Positions 1 to 11,163 of a DNA stretch of 64,000 nucleotides are shown here, piece after piece. This stretch comes from Platerodrilus igneus (lineage: Eukaryota > Arthropoda > Insecta > Coleoptera > Lycidae). The DNA is taken from contig JARFIW010001108.1 in assembly GCA_036346225.1 (NCBI GenBank), positions 6,036,501 through 6,100,500 on the forward strand, in the 5' to 3' direction. A program made the translations under genes and the position numbers. Position 1 is the first letter of the stretch. Each line of letters starts with the position of its first letter. The notes under the pieces are model-generated. The model saw nothing but the letters and a program-made list of their open reading frames with translations. It was not told the origin of the DNA and ran no database searches.

Positions 1-340
1 TACCTACATCTATTGGTTTTCTACTTTTATGGGGGAGTTGAATATGCACTATTAAAGTCCTGGTGGATATGCACTAAATGTTCTGGGTGGGATCGCAATC
101 ACTATCACTTCACTTTTAAGTCCTGGGTGATGCGCGGTTTCAATCTATTTTATTATTTCTTTATTTATTACACTTATTTAAATTAATGAGGTTTCCTGAT
201 TTAGTTTGTTGTTATTTATTAGTTTCGTTTATTCCCAATTTTCCGCGCGTAGAAGGTTGAACAGTGATTGTTTTAGTGATGTGTTCGTCGTGCATATTAG
301 AGTTTTGGGTATACTTATTTAATTATTATTATTATTGGTT
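1..340. other. no gene seen; edge of LINE insertion
   Basis: This stretch is AT-rich and has no convincing coding frame. A short motif close to 'agtcctgg(g)tg' with a following 'atgcac' or 'atgcgc' recurs near 53-75 and 117-135, suggesting a degenerate repeat. It lies beyond the poly-A end of the minus-strand LINE that starts at about 341, so it is probably the flanking sequence into which that LINE inserted. Confidence 0.4.
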
Positions 341-406
341 TCCTTTCTTTCTTTTTTTTTCTTTTTCTTTTTCTTTTTTATTTTTTTTTGTTTTGTTTTT
401 TTTTGT
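341..406 (-). repeat. T-rich tract: poly-A tail of the R1-like LINE
   Basis: Nearly pure T with scattered C and G on the plus strand, which is an A-rich tail on the minus strand. It lies shortly past the end of the RNase H reading frame, as expected for the 3' end of a LINE inserted by target-primed reverse transcription. Confidence 0.7.
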
Positions 407-466
407 AGGTTTTGGTTATCTTGCTCTTATCATGTCAAAATCATGCCAGGTCGAAATCTATAATTT

Positions 467-1186
467 TCAGAGCACGTGCTCTGCGCTTTCCGCGCCCTCA
501 CCGCATTCACAGCGGTCGTTGTTGGTTAACCCGAACCTATGTAAATACGCTTTCAAGGCGCCGTGCCCTGTTAGCAACTGAACCATTTTATGATCGAGTT
601 TTACCTCGATCTTGCCTCTAGCTTCTAAGCTCGGTATGAATTTGTGGGTCAACCTGCCCGTGGCAGCGTTGTTCCACCTTTCTTCCCATTGTCGGATTGA
701 CTTTTCACGCAGCTTTCTTTTAATCAAAAACTTCGGTATCGACGAATGTGATATTCGAAAGTTTCCCGTCGCGGCCTCTTTAGCTAATTCATCAGCCCTA
801 TCTTTTCCTACGTTACCATTGTGTGACCTGACCCAACAGAACTTTAAACGTCGAAACTCGAGCGCCGTACGCGCTATCCTCCAGACGTCCGCTTGCAGGT
901 CTGTCGAGGTGTTCATGTTTGTTAAAGCCGTCAGCGCCGATTTACTATCACTGATTATATAATTCTCGTCTCTGCCCGTATGGTTTATTACGTAATCGAT
1001 AGCCTCTCGTATTGCTACCAATTCGCACTGGAAAATTGTGCTCCAGTTCGCGAGTTTGGTTTGAAACCGAAACACCTCCCTTTCCTGCTTATACACGACA
1101 AACGCCGCGCCTGCTTGCCCATCGTCCATACGTGAACCGTCCGTATAAATTCTGATACCCATCGCGTCCTCATCACATACATCATC
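467..1186 (-). pseudogene. LINE RNase H domain and C-terminal tail (R1-like element)
   Basis: A clean RNase HI-type domain. From the methionine at 1162 the metal-binding acidic residues are visible as D8 (in YTDGS), E47 (in CELVAIREA), D72 (in ISDSKSA) and D124 (in DRADELAKEA). A cysteine-containing tail (CECG, then SAEHVL) follows, as in the C-terminal region of R1/I-type LINEs, before a stop. The frame continues upstream of that methionine to about 1186, where a different LINE interrupts the polyprotein. It would have degraded the RNA template during reverse transcription. It is not a separate gene; it is the back end of the RT protein found at 3590-5633. Confidence 0.85.
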
Positions 1187-1477
1187 ATTTTGTTATCGAC
1201 CTTACATAAGGTCGGTTTGACGCAGCTCTAACTTCTTTTCTAATCTGGGCTAATCTAAAAAGCTCTACATACCCTTCACAACCTAAATTTCTAATAATTT
1301 GACTAATATAGTTTGGTCTAGGTCTTCCTATATCCTTCTATCTTTTTCCTATCCAGCTGGCTCTACATAGATATTAGCAACCTGATGGTTGTTAAAAAAC
1401 TCTAACATGTTTACATGATTACCATTTATAAGGAAATGAAATATAACCTGGTTATCCGCTTCAAAAAGGAAAAGTGT

Positions 1478-1661
1478 TAAATTATATGTTATGGTAAGGC
1501 TTAAGCAACGAATCGCTGCCAACATGCCAGACCGCTACCTAATTGTAAGTTATGCCATGGTGACGTTTATTAAATTATGTTATGGTAAGGCTTAAGCAAC
1601 GAAACGCTACCAACATGCCAGACCGCTAACCAATTGTGAGTCATGTCCTGGTGACATTTAG
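1478..1661 (-). repeat. two-unit tandem repeat, about 92 bp, in LINE 3' region
   Basis: Units at about 1478-1570 and 1571-1661 begin with a similar 'taaatta(ta)tgttatgg' string and run through 'ggcttaagcaacgaa', 'caacatgccagaccgct' and 'ctggtgac' variants. Tandem units are common in LINE 3' untranslated regions. The repeat lies directly after the RTE-like coding end in the minus direction. Confidence 0.7.
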
Positions 1662-1701
1662 TTAACCGATTTTTATTTTTGTTTTTGTTTTGTTTTCGAA
1701 C

Positions 1702-3585
1702 TTAAAGTCGGTTTGACGCAGCTCTAAATTCTTTTCTATTCTGAGCTAGTCTAAAAAGGTCTACATACCCTTCACAACCTACATCTCTAATAATTTGACT
1801 AATATAGCTTTGTCTAGGCCTTCCTACTCTATTTTTATTTGGTAGTCTATAATCTAAGACTTTACTAAATAGTCCCTCATGTCTTAACTGGTGCCCTATC
1901 ATTCTATCTCTCCTGACCTTCAATTGTTTCCACATACAGGGATCCTCACCTATCCTTCTATAAACTTCCTCGTTTGTTACTCTATCTGTCCAACTAATCT
2001 TTAACATTCTCCTATAACACCAAGTTTCAAAAGCTTCTATCTTTTTCTTATCTACTTCTTTAATTGTCCAAGTCTCACTACCGTATACTAGAACGCTCCA
2101 TACGTACGACTTTAAGAAACTTTTTCTATTAGCTAAACTAAAACTATTAGCTATTAGTAAGTTTTTCTTTTTTAAAAACATTTTTCTAGCTTGAGCTATT
2201 CTAGCTACTATTTCCCTTCTGCTACGTCCATCTTTTGTAATTATACTACCTAAATAGCAAAATTCATCTACCTCCTCTAACTCGGTATTACCTATTTTTA
2301 ATTTTGGTTTAGAACTAGGCTGTAACTCACTTGTCATTATCTTTGTCTTTACTGAGTTAATTCTCATACTATAGTTACTCCGTAGTATCTCATCTAAAAT
2401 ATTTAAAAACTCTCCTAACTCTTTTCTAGACTCTGCTATAATGGCTATATCATCTGCAAAACGTAACATGTCTATTTTCTGTCCCTGTACACTAATACCT
2501 ATCTCTTTTCTCTCTCTAGCTAAGTTTAAAGCTTCCTCAATATAAACATTAAAAATCAAGGGAGACAGTATACAACCCTGTCTAACACCATTTCTAATCT
2601 TAGCTTCCTTTTCTATTTCTATATAGACTGTAAATAATTTTTCTATCCCTATGAGAGATTCCTATTTTTTGCAAAACCCTGAACATAACATTCCAATTAA
2701 CCTTATCAAATGCTTTTTCTAAATCTACAAACGCGAAATGAGTCTTTTTATTTTTTTTGTAACCTTTTTTCGATAATTACCCTAATCATTAGTATCGGTT
2801 CTCTAGTCCCTCTGTCTTTACGAAAACCATATTGGTCTTCGCCTAAATAATTCTCAGTCAAAGCTTCTACTCTATTTTTAATTATTATTGTTAGTATTTT
2901 GGAAGCATGAGAAGTTAAACTAACCGTTCTAAAATTCTCACACCTATCAGCTCCTGCCTTTTTTGAGATTGGGATAATAATATTTTTTTCGAAATCTATT
3001 GGAACCTCACCTGTGTCATATATTACTTTTACTAGTGCATATAATCTATCTAAAGTTTTCTGACTTGCATATTTTATTAATTCTGCGGGAATATCGTCTA
3101 TCCCTGGCGCTTTATTTATTTTAAGATTCCGAACAGCTCTATCAAATTCCTCTTTTAATATTGAGAACCCTATTTCTACATCCTCTTCTTGGTCGTTTTC
3201 TAACTCATCCATATCGTCTCCCTTATATAAATCTTCTAAATATCTTTTCCATCTATCTGCTACCTCAACTTTATTTATTAGAAGCTCATTATTCTCGTCT
3301 CTAATACCATTATATTTTTTCCTATCTTCCCCAAAAAACTTTTTAACTGCCCTGTAAGCCCTGTCTGTCTTATCTACTCTCAAATCATCTTGTATTCCCT
3401 TACAATTCTCCTCCATCCATTTATTTCTAGCTTTTCTACACTCATGTACTATCTTATTTCTAACTCTATTATATTTTTGCTTACTTTCACTATCCACTTC
3501 TCTGAAAGGTTTAAGCTTTCTTCTATTCTCTATTAAATCTAATATCTCCTTTGTTACCCACGGTTTTCTCGCTTCTATTTTTTCT
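1702..3585 (-). pseudogene. RTE-like reverse transcriptase, frameshifted
   Basis: The two coding pieces are 3497-2748 (linker and RT N-terminal half, with NKAPGIDDIPAELIK and a QYGFRKDRGTREP motif) and 2559-1702 (RT palm to C-terminus, FADD at residues 34-37, then YLGSIITKDG and YGSETWT). The frame is lost near 2640-2750, between them. The C-terminal block with WCYRRMLKISWTDRVTNEEV is characteristic of the RTE-like or 'endonuclease-reverse transcriptase' LINEs abundant in insects. The protein would copy the element RNA at a nicked chromosomal target. This copy cannot be functional because of the frameshift and 5' truncation. RTE is my best guess for the clade; CR1-like families share some of these motifs. 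Confidence 0.8.
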
Positions 3586-3589
3586 TACC

Positions 3590-5633
3590 TATAGTCATCA
3601 CCTACGACAAACTCGATTCCTCTAATATCAGCCGGGTGCCCCAACTCAGATACAACGATCTTTCTTGCAATTTTCTTATTACCAAAATTAAGATCTTCGG
3701 TAATTTTGCGCCCTTTTCCTATATTTATTAATCGCCTATATCTAATCTCCCTATCGACATATTCGATAGGGAGAGTCCTACTGATCACCAGGACCGCCTC
3801 CGTAAAGGTGGTCCTGTACGCCCTCGCCGCTTTTACCGCGGTTATGCGTTGTACGCTTGTCAATTGCCGCATCTCCCTGATTTTACAACCTTCTGCCCAT
3901 ACAGAAGCTGCGTACAGCATTGCCAGCTCAATTGCTCCGGCATAAACCGTCCTCAGCGATTCGCCCCTGAAACCCCACTTTATTTTAGCCGCCGCCATCA
4001 TTTTATTTGATATCTCGCCGCCCTTACTTTTAACGTATTGTACGTGCGCTTTCCAATTTAATTTATCGTCGATCTTGACGCCGAGGTAGGTAATAAAATC
4101 TTTAAACGGGATTTTCTCCCCTCCTAGCTCTAGCCTAGGAGGTCTCTGTCCTGGTTTCGTGCCGAAATAAAACGCCTCTAACTTCGCCGTGTTAAATTTT
4201 AATTTTACCGCCTGCGACCATTCGTGTAATTTATTAAGCGCCTCGTTCGGTTTTGTGCGCATATCGATTAGCAATCTCGATCTTACAATTAAAAGCGTGT
4301 CATCCGCAAACCCAACGATTGAGCATCTTGCGGGCAACTTGACCCTAAAGATGCTCTCATACAACAACTTCCAAAATGTGGGACCAGAACATGACCCCTG
4401 TGGGCATCCCCTTTCCACCTCACGCAACAGAACTTCACCCGGAATTTCAACCTGTGCCAATCGCCCCGAGAAATAACTCTTGACCAAAGACATCCAGTTT
4501 CGCGGACAACCCCTACGATTTAACTCGCAAACGAGTAATGGCCACCAAGCAGCATCAAATGCTCCTGAAATGTCCAAAACAACAACGACACAGTACTCTT
4601 TAGCATCTCTCGCCTGCTTAATTTCCCCGACAACGAACTCTAACGCGTCGATAGTCGACTTGCCCTTCACGAAATCAAACTGTCGGTTATTAAAACCGCC
4701 GCTGTCTCGCGATCTAAACTTTCCCCAGCGCCGGTAGCAAGCTAATTGGACGATAGCTGCCCGGATCTGACGCATCCGCCTTTTTAGGTTTAGGTATAAA
4801 TTTCACGTTCTGAATTTTCCAGCAACGCGGAATAATGTCTCTTTCTAAACAAAGATTAAACAACCCGACAAAGACACACGGAGCTAACAGGCACGCCTTC
4901 AGAGCTGCGTCTGAAGTGATTCCATCATGCCCCGGTGCCTTCTTAGAGTTCATCTTCCTAAAAGCCCTGATGACCTCGTGAACTAGGATTGCCTTATCGG
5001 CACCTGTTCCTTGCGCCTCTGCAGCTTCCCGACGTACTAAATCGTGCGACCCTTCATCCCCCTCGGGATTATCCGATGGGAAAAATTTCTCTAGTAAATA
5101 TTCCGCTGTGGTTTTAAAACCTTCCGTGTATTCGCCATTTGTTTTCTTTATATTACTGAGTGCGATTTTTTTTGTTTTCCTCTAATTACGCGGTATGCGG
5201 TTCCCCAGGGTTCTTTCTCTGAGTTTCGCGTGCAGAATTCTTTAAATTTATTCGTTCGCGTTTTTTCTATTAATATTTTATATTTGCGGTAACTTTGATT
5301 ATATTCTATTCTCCGTTGTTTTCTTATATCTCCCGAGGCGCGTTGATAGCGGCGTTTTAGGTTACGCGTTTCTGCCCGCTTGGTGGTTAGTTCCCAGGTC
5401 CACCAGGGTACGCTGTCTTTAAATGTTCTCTTTTGCGGCATGGAATACGACGACGCGTCTACCACCGCGTCATTTAATTTTTTGGCGAGTGTTTCTACTT
5501 CGTCGGCCTCTCGGCAGTTAAATAGCTCATTTTCGAGCACGGGAATACTTTCGCGAAATTTTTGTTTAAATCGTTCCCAATTTGCTTTTTTATTACAAAA
5601 CCGCTGATCTCTTAACCGGGGCAGCAAACCCAC
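3590..5633 (-). pseudogene. R1-like LINE reverse transcriptase with EN-RT linker, frameshifted
   Basis: In minus order: the linker (5633-5150) has VPWWTWEL and a FCTRNSEKEPWGTAYRVIRG motif. A piece at about 5150-4714 carries KFFPSD, KKAPGHDGI and SYRPISLLPALGKV. The main RT piece (4775-3590) carries QFDFVKGKSTIDAL, VLDISGAFDAAWW, RGCPQGSCSGP and FADD (residues 156-159), then a thumb ending in EFVVGDD. Frameshifts occur near 5150 and 4745. About 25 residues normally found between LPALGKV and the QFDF motif seem deleted. RNase H continues at 1186 after the inserted LINE. Confidence 0.85.
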
Positions 5634-5711
5634 GTTTGTTTCATCTCGCTTTCAGACAGTCATTGACATAACCCTGGCATCGGCAGGTATTTCAAAACAT
5701 ATTGTAGTGGG

Positions 5712-6240
5712 CTACTATTAACGCGTTTCACTAATTTAAAACAACTAGTAATAAAAGTCTTTATTACTCACTATTCACAAGCCTAATTAACAGTATAAGC
5801 CTTATTTATAGATGTTTTCAGTCCAATTAACAATGAAGCACTATCACATTAATGCTATTTACAAGCACTATTATCTTCTTAAACTAAATTCTTAACCATA
5901 GGTTTATTAACAACACTAACACTACTATTTATTTATTACACTTGTGTCTATTTATGTATTCTACAAGCTGTCGGTACAATATACACGTTCACATAATACA
6001 AATTTATATTTACTCTTGGTCTTCCAAAAAGTGTAACTAATTAACTTTACACGATATAATTTATATTCGACATTTAGATATAGACTAACTCTTACATTTA
6101 TCAGCGGTCTTATATATATATATATATACCCTGAATTAAATGGATGATTCATACTGCGGTATATGCTAGAAGGTTTGAGGCCTCTGTAGTATATACATTG
6201 CTTACGGCGCCTGTGTGTTTGACTGGTTGCCTAATAGTAG
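5712..6240. mobile_element. unidentified insertion splitting a LINE endonuclease
   Basis: About 500 bp of AT-rich non-coding DNA separates two halves of one endonuclease reading frame. It contains a (TA)n run at about 6111-6127 that could serve as a TATA region. Its size and lack of coding would fit a solo LTR or a short non-autonomous element. 'gtag' or 'agtag' occurs near both junctions, but I cannot fix the ends or a clear target-site duplication. Confidence 0.4.
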
Positions 6241-6395
6241 CTCGTAACAATATCTTAAACTGGCAGGTGACGCCTATAGCAATTCTGTCAGATCATAGAT
6301 TGTTAAGTTTTAAAATCAAGGCGGCGAAAGTTACCTATAAAAAATATTGGAACCCAAAAGCGATCAACAGGTCTATCTATTTAGGCAACCTTACA

Positions 6396-6575
6396 TGTGA
6401 TTCTCCAATTCTCCACCCGAAGGTACGACATTGGCCAGGAAGCGAGTTTTTTTAGCTGGTAAATTTTGAATTTTGCGTGCGTGACAACACTCACACACGG
6501 GACCTCCATTTTACCTCTCATCCGAATGAGGGTGTATTTTTGTGAAAAATGCTTGCCATTTTTCTAGCGGGCCGT
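6396..6575 (-). mobile_element. SINE fragment (tRNA-derived family), truncated head
   Basis: It matches the SINE bodies at 14285-14560, 14571-14879 and 37443-37740: 'ccacccgaaggtac', 'ggccaggaagcgag', 'gtgacaacactcacac' and 'gtgtcggga' in the same order. The tRNA-like head is cut off just inside the B-box region. It sits inside the plus-strand LINE between its endonuclease and linker. Confidence 0.7.
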
Positions 6576-7145
6576 GTCGGGAATCGATAACCCCAAAACA
6601 ATAGAAGAGCTACAGAGATGCTCGATCTTTCTTCAGAACTCCATCCTAGAGTCCTTTGAACACGCATGCCCGATCAGGACAGATTCTAATCGCTCCATCA
6701 CCCCGTGGTGGCGTGAGGAGCTACAGAAGCTGAAAAAGACCTTAGGCAAACTGTTCAACAAGGCAAAAAGCATCAGAAGTATGACTGACTGGGAGACCAA
6801 TAAAAGCTACCAACGACTATACAAAACGGCAATTAGAAGACGACAGAGAGACTCTTGTAAGATTTTTTGTAACTCAGTCGAGTCTGCCAATACAATCTCT
6901 CGCATTAACAGAATTTTGTCCAAAGATCCTCGCCATCAACCATGCTGCCTGAAACGTGCGGATGGTACGTACACCACCGAGACAGAAATAGCTGAGTTAC
7001 TCACAACTTTCATCATACGGGGGGGGCAACACAGCTCGCCCCCTAATGAGGCCGACCGGGAGGTTTCAAACCGGGTAGTGGATAAAAGGAAAATCAAATA
7101 AGCCATCTCAACTCTCAAACCGTTTAAGGCCTCTGTAATTGGACA
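6575..7145 (+). pseudogene. EN-RT linker of R1/jockey-like LINE
   Basis: An open frame of about 175 residues with the usual linker features: TPWWREELQKLKK, an Arg/Lys-rich helix, DSCKIFCNSVES, SKDPRHQPCCLKRADGTYT, and after a near-normal spacing KIKQAISTLKPFKAS, which corresponds to the conserved block just before RT motif 0. The element ends abruptly at about 7145, so no RT follows. Non-functional fragment. Confidence 0.65.
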
Positions 7146-7169
7146 GGACCGCTAACTTTATCCCCTTCG

Positions 7170-7390
7170 TGTTTGCTAGAGATCGTAGTATTTCTTCCAC
7201 TTTCTACAATCGATTGTCACGAAGGTAGAACTTGCAGCTCTTTTCTTTATTATCAGGTCTAGTGACATTATCCCGGTAATCACGGATAGGACATCAGTTG
7301 CTGTCGTCCTGTAGACACCAGTCAGTCGGATTAATGTGCCCCTTTGCGTTCTATTAACGGTTTGCATTGGTTTCAGTATTGTCATTCGGT
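7170..7390 (-). pseudogene. LINE RT C-terminal scrap (R1/jockey-like), antisense
   Basis: A 69-residue minus frame reads KPMQTVNRTQRGTLIRLTG, then YRTTATDVLSVITGIMSLDL. This resembles the post-RT block of R1/jockey LINEs (LNRVQR...ITGAYRTTPT.AL..L.G..PLDL). It lies against the broken end of the plus-strand LINE, so the junction at about 7145-7170 joins two LINE fragments in opposite directions. Confidence 0.6.
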
Positions 7391-10300
7391 GTGCCTATAC
7401 ATTCGCAGCGTACGACACCATAGTTGCCACACACTGTCAAGGTGCACGCTTACGTTGTGAGTTGTTTTAAAATACTCATAACTTGTATTTACGGGAATTT
7501 CTGTACTATGTTGTCTGATTATATTGAAGACGTTGAACTATTGAACTATTGAAATATTCTTGAGAGGCTCTTGGAGTCAAATGCAGAACGCCTTGCTCAG
7601 CTATATGATTGGATTTCCTTTATTGAGATTTTCAGGTAGTGAAATTCATTTTGCTTCGCCGGATCGTCGGAATGTGCCTACGGCGACCACTAGTTTGAGG
7701 GAATATTTGTTAATAATAGATTTGCAATAACTGTATAAAATTTTTCCTTACATATTTCTTTTTAGGGTTTGCTTTCCTGTTTGGGGTACATTTTGCTTGG
7801 AAAATTTATGTAGTAACAATCGAGTAAAATCTCATTATTGTACTTTATATTAAGAATATGCTAATCACGACGACCGCTTTTGTTGTTATATTTTAGATGT
7901 ACTTTTTTTACATAATTAATTTTTTCAGCTACGGCTTAAATGCATTTTAACTGGAAGCAGCATTAATTGCTGTGTCCACTATCATACTACTTTTTTAAAA
8001 GAGACGTGGACACTGAGTAAGTACCTATCTTGTGTAATTTGTTTTGTTGTTAATGAATATTTAAATACTACAGTAACTAAAGGACCGAAAACGGTCCACT
8101 ATATATTTGCGTGATTTTCTTTATGTTCGATAATTAGAAGAAGATATTATTTTATTTTAGCGAAGATTTTATTACGCTATGTAAATTCTCCGGGATATTT
8201 GGTTGAATGTTTTTTTTTTGCATGCTGATTTTCCTTGGTATATCACGTTGTTTTTTTAAGTTTTGTTAATAAAAACATTATTTTTGGAGGTTTCCTTTTT
8301 CTTTTTATGCGACCCACCCCACTCTACAACGTTTTTAACTAGCACGGCATAAATTTTTTCGGTTGATTCACCTTTATCTTGTAACGTGCATTTTTGGTGG
8401 CCTAACATTTTTAGTCTACTTAATTCTTAAAATACATCGTTTTTGGATCGCGGTTTGTATAAAGTAAATCCTTCCGCCTAGTTTTCAGATTGATATGCAA
8501 GTTGACTCGCCGGTATTAATTTTAAAAGATGGTTTAGTTGTAAATTGGAATACTTGTAAAATTACTTTCCACTTGTCATTAATAAATAATCCCGCTGTAA
8601 TTAATATGTGAATATAGAGTCTAGGTAGGCGATCAGAAGTTGTACTAGTAGGATTAGATATAAACAAAAAAGGGTCGTGTTTTGTTCTTGCTTGCGAGAT
8701 GTCAAAAAAATTAAGTGTAAGATACGGTTTTTCTGGTTGAACTAAGAGCGGTAGAGTTGGTGAAACTCAACGCACGTGTGTTCGAAGAACTTTCGACGTA
8801 CGGCTTTAGTGCTTACGCGTGTCTACTAAACGTTTTTAGTCGTCTTTCTTATGGGAAAAAAAGCCGTAGAACTAACTGTCGCGGAGTCGTAGTTGGTCTT
8901 TGGTTCCAATATAGGAATTACGTTCAAGATACTGTTTCGTTCTGCTGTTAACTCGATGCACGCGGGTTTTAAGGACATGGTTACGGACTCCCTTTAGTAA
9001 TACATGTGCTTTACTTATTATGGCTTTTGTTGCTTGCTTGGTCTGGTGATATTTAAACTGTGACCGACTACCGGTATACAAAAGTAGTGGTTGAAGTTCC
9101 TCGCTGCTTTTTGGATGGTTATGCAACTAATATACCTAGTTCCTTCGCGTGATAAGGTCCGCTGCTAACCCCAGTGAGATCAGTCAGTGTGATTAGGGTA
9201 AGTTGTGATAAGTTCCATCAACACCCTCACAGTCTAGGGTGCAGTGCTTCGTTAGTGTCAGACATCGTGGATCCCACACTGCAATGGCAAGGAAGCGGTA
9301 CTGAAAGACTTTGTGTAAGTTGCACTATTTCCTATTTGTTCTTACTGTAAATATCTACCCGTTGTTGTTGCAATATTCCTTGTCGTTCTGATACCTTTTC
9401 CATAGACTTGCCCGCTATTTAATAACAAAAAAAAAAGAAAGAACAATCAACCCTACGGAATGACTCAGAACAATTGTGCTTACCTACTTATTTATGTCTT
9501 TGCTAAAAAATTTATTAAATTACTTAGAGTGATTATGTCTTACCTATTTATATTTTTTTGTTACAATTTACCTGAATTATGTTTAATTGGTGTGTGATGA
9601 AACGTTTCTGCTACTCCCCAATATGGCCTGACTTTGTACTCAGAATTTTTCTGTACTGCTATTACTGTTGTTAGATTATAGAGTTTATCTAAACAGTTGC
9701 TCTTATTTATTCTATAAAGTACTGAACAATTTATACTTGATCCATAGGCTATGCTTTTTCTGTTTCAGGTTTGCAGGACTAATTTGTTTTTCTTTCAGGT
9801 TTACTATTCTAATTTCTCTATGGCAGGTACTGGTACTAACTCCTGACAGCCGCGTCCCTTCTAGATTGGTCTGTTTTCTACAACCCCCCCTACTCTCCGA
9901 TTGAGCCCGGTCACTGTTGTTTTCTTGGATTTTCTTTGGTTACGCACGGCTACGAGCCAACGTGACATAACTTTGACGCACAACGTGGCGTCTACTAGAA
10001 ATACGTAACAATCTTTACTGCGGTACTCGGTGCGGGCTGCTGTTACTTGACTTACTGTACTTTACTTTTTTCTTGACAGCACGAATTACCGTGACAATCT
10101 TTTACTAATTTAGACAACGCTCACTTGGCCAGTTATGGTAATAGAGTTAAAATTTCTTTTGTTGTTTTTTATAAACCCACAATGTCAATATTAGTCATCG
10201 CAGAGGACTCTATCACTCCAGAAAGCCGATGAAACAACGGAACCCGCCTTACGAACACATTAGAACCCGAAACGCCGACAGGTTGGCGCCCACTAAAGCT

Positions 10301-10683
10301 TGAATTTGGCATCAAGTAACATATAAGAAGCCTATCAAGTAATAAAACTAGGCATATACCCCCATAGTTAGTTTTTGTGTGTTGATTCATCCTACACCAC
10401 TAAAATTAGCAGGTGCAGTATACATTTTTAGGCTCTCCCTCCGCTTCTGGCTTAATTCTAGTTGATAACGTAATGCCCATATAGCGCGTAAAACACAGAA
10501 AACTTGTTGCTTGTTATAGCTATTTTTTTTCAACTTCAGTAGCTCACGCACATGATTTAAATGTTAAACTATTTCAAGAAATCTTTTATGTCGTCAGCAC
10601 TAATAATAACATATATATACAATGTATATGAGCTTAAATAATGTAATAATAAATTGAGATTTTGCTCTACTTATTTTTTCCTT
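7391..10683. other. about 3.3 kb with no recognised gene
   Basis: AT-rich non-coding sequence. Short open frames here have no recognisable motifs. I note a small perfect inverted repeat 'ggaccg...cggtcc' near 8081-8096 and a GC-richer patch near 9150-9320 with a 'ggtaagt'-like site, which could be a relic LTR or untranslated exon. Nothing is strong enough to call. Confidence 0.4.
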
Positions 10684-11163
10684 CTACTCTGGAGGAACGG
10701 AACAAAAACCGCCTTCTTCTGAAACCATTTGCTTTACCCCAATTTTGTCAGCGCAGTCGTTAAATCTTCTTGCATATGTTTCACCATATTTTGGATTCAT
10801 ACAATCGCCTTTATTTTGAAGATGTATAGCAAATCTATCTTTACAGTCGAACGTTCCATCACAGTTACAATCCTAAAATGCCATACCAGCTTAGATGTCA
10901 AATAAGAATAAATTAAACTTACCCTTCTCCCGTATTGGTCTGTATACCTTTTAACTGTATTCAATATACAGTTCTCATTTTTATACACGCATTATACTGT
11001 TGGTCAAGATTACCATCTGAAATTGATGGTTGACCTGCTACTGTCCAGTATTCTTTTGAAATCGAATAGCTTGCACAATTCGTTCTTCTCCAACAACCAG
11101 TTCTAGCATGACATAAGCAATTAATGCATTGTTGGATTTCAGATCCTACTAAGTTTTCCAGTT
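10684..11163 (-). CDS. i-type lysozyme / destabilase-like gene, last two exons, one frameshift
   Basis: Two exons on the minus strand. Exon A (11163-10923) follows a 'tttttacag' acceptor and starts ELENLVGSEIQQCINCLCHA. Exon B (10872-10684) follows a 50-bp intron (donor gtaagt, acceptor ttttag) and ends in a stop at 10684-10686. The Cys pattern (CINCLCHARTGCW, NCASYSIS, NENCILN, DCNCDGTFDCKDR, GDC, DCAD, GGFC) fits invertebrate i-type lysozymes, which are secreted and cleave peptidoglycan or isopeptide bonds. The Glu and Asp that catalyse muramidase action in the mollusc enzymes appear replaced (HARTGC, NCASYS), as in many insect members. A T5 run at 10978-10982 is one base off, shifting the frame between YNAC and KNENC, so this is a young pseudogene or a sequence error. 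The signal-peptide exon, expected above 11163, was not found. Confidence 0.8.

Larger units (their letters stand above)
1186..3590 (-). mobile_element. RTE-like LINE inserted into the R1-like LINE
   Basis: A second, distinct minus-strand LINE lies between the RT and RNase H parts of the older R1-like LINE. It is 5' truncated inside the EN-RT linker. The host frame reads ...VVGDD on one side and DDVCDED on the other, with a short GATGA-like repeat at both junctions that fits a target-site duplication. Its 3' part contains a second short copy of its own C-terminal coding end (about 1201-1345, matching 1703-1830) and a two-unit tandem repeat. Several LINEs of this family have left relics elsewhere in the window (11.9-14.1, 17.7-18.3 and 57.0-57.2 kb). 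Confidence 0.75.
341..5640 (-). mobile_element. R1-like non-LTR retrotransposon (LINE) with RNase H, degraded
   Basis: Read on the minus strand this is one LINE. A linker between endonuclease and reverse transcriptase (RT) lies at about 5633-5150, RT follows to about 3590, then RNase H at about 1190-467, and a T-rich tract at 341-406 is the poly-A tail seen from the plus strand. The endonuclease (EN) and ORF1 are missing, so the copy is 5' truncated, as LINEs usually are. It is split between RT and RNase H by an RTE-like LINE at about 1186-3590. The RT style (AFDAAWW, RGCPQGS, FADD) is of the R1/I group; a C-terminal RNase H is known in several lineages of that group. Clade placement is inferred from motifs only. 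Confidence 0.85.
5650..7145 (+). mobile_element. second R1/jockey-like LINE, plus strand, broken
   Basis: This LINE lies head-to-head with the minus-strand one. Visible pieces are an endonuclease strip near 5656-5712 (IDITLASAGISKHI), an interruption, the endonuclease end at about 6240-6375 (NWQVTPIAILSDHRLLSFKI, where SDH is the conserved catalytic His-containing motif), a SINE, and the EN-RT linker at 6574-7100. It then breaks off where RT should begin (KIKQAISTLKPFKAS). It is a dead fragment. Confidence 0.7.

Noticed and set aside
264..581. Open frame of 105 residues rich in Phe/Tyr
   Set aside because: It runs through the T-rich poly-A tail of the antisense LINE; the hydrophobic residues come from the T run.
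8872..9126. 84-residue minus frame
   Set aside because: No motif, no splice context, and overlapping opposite-strand frames of similar length.
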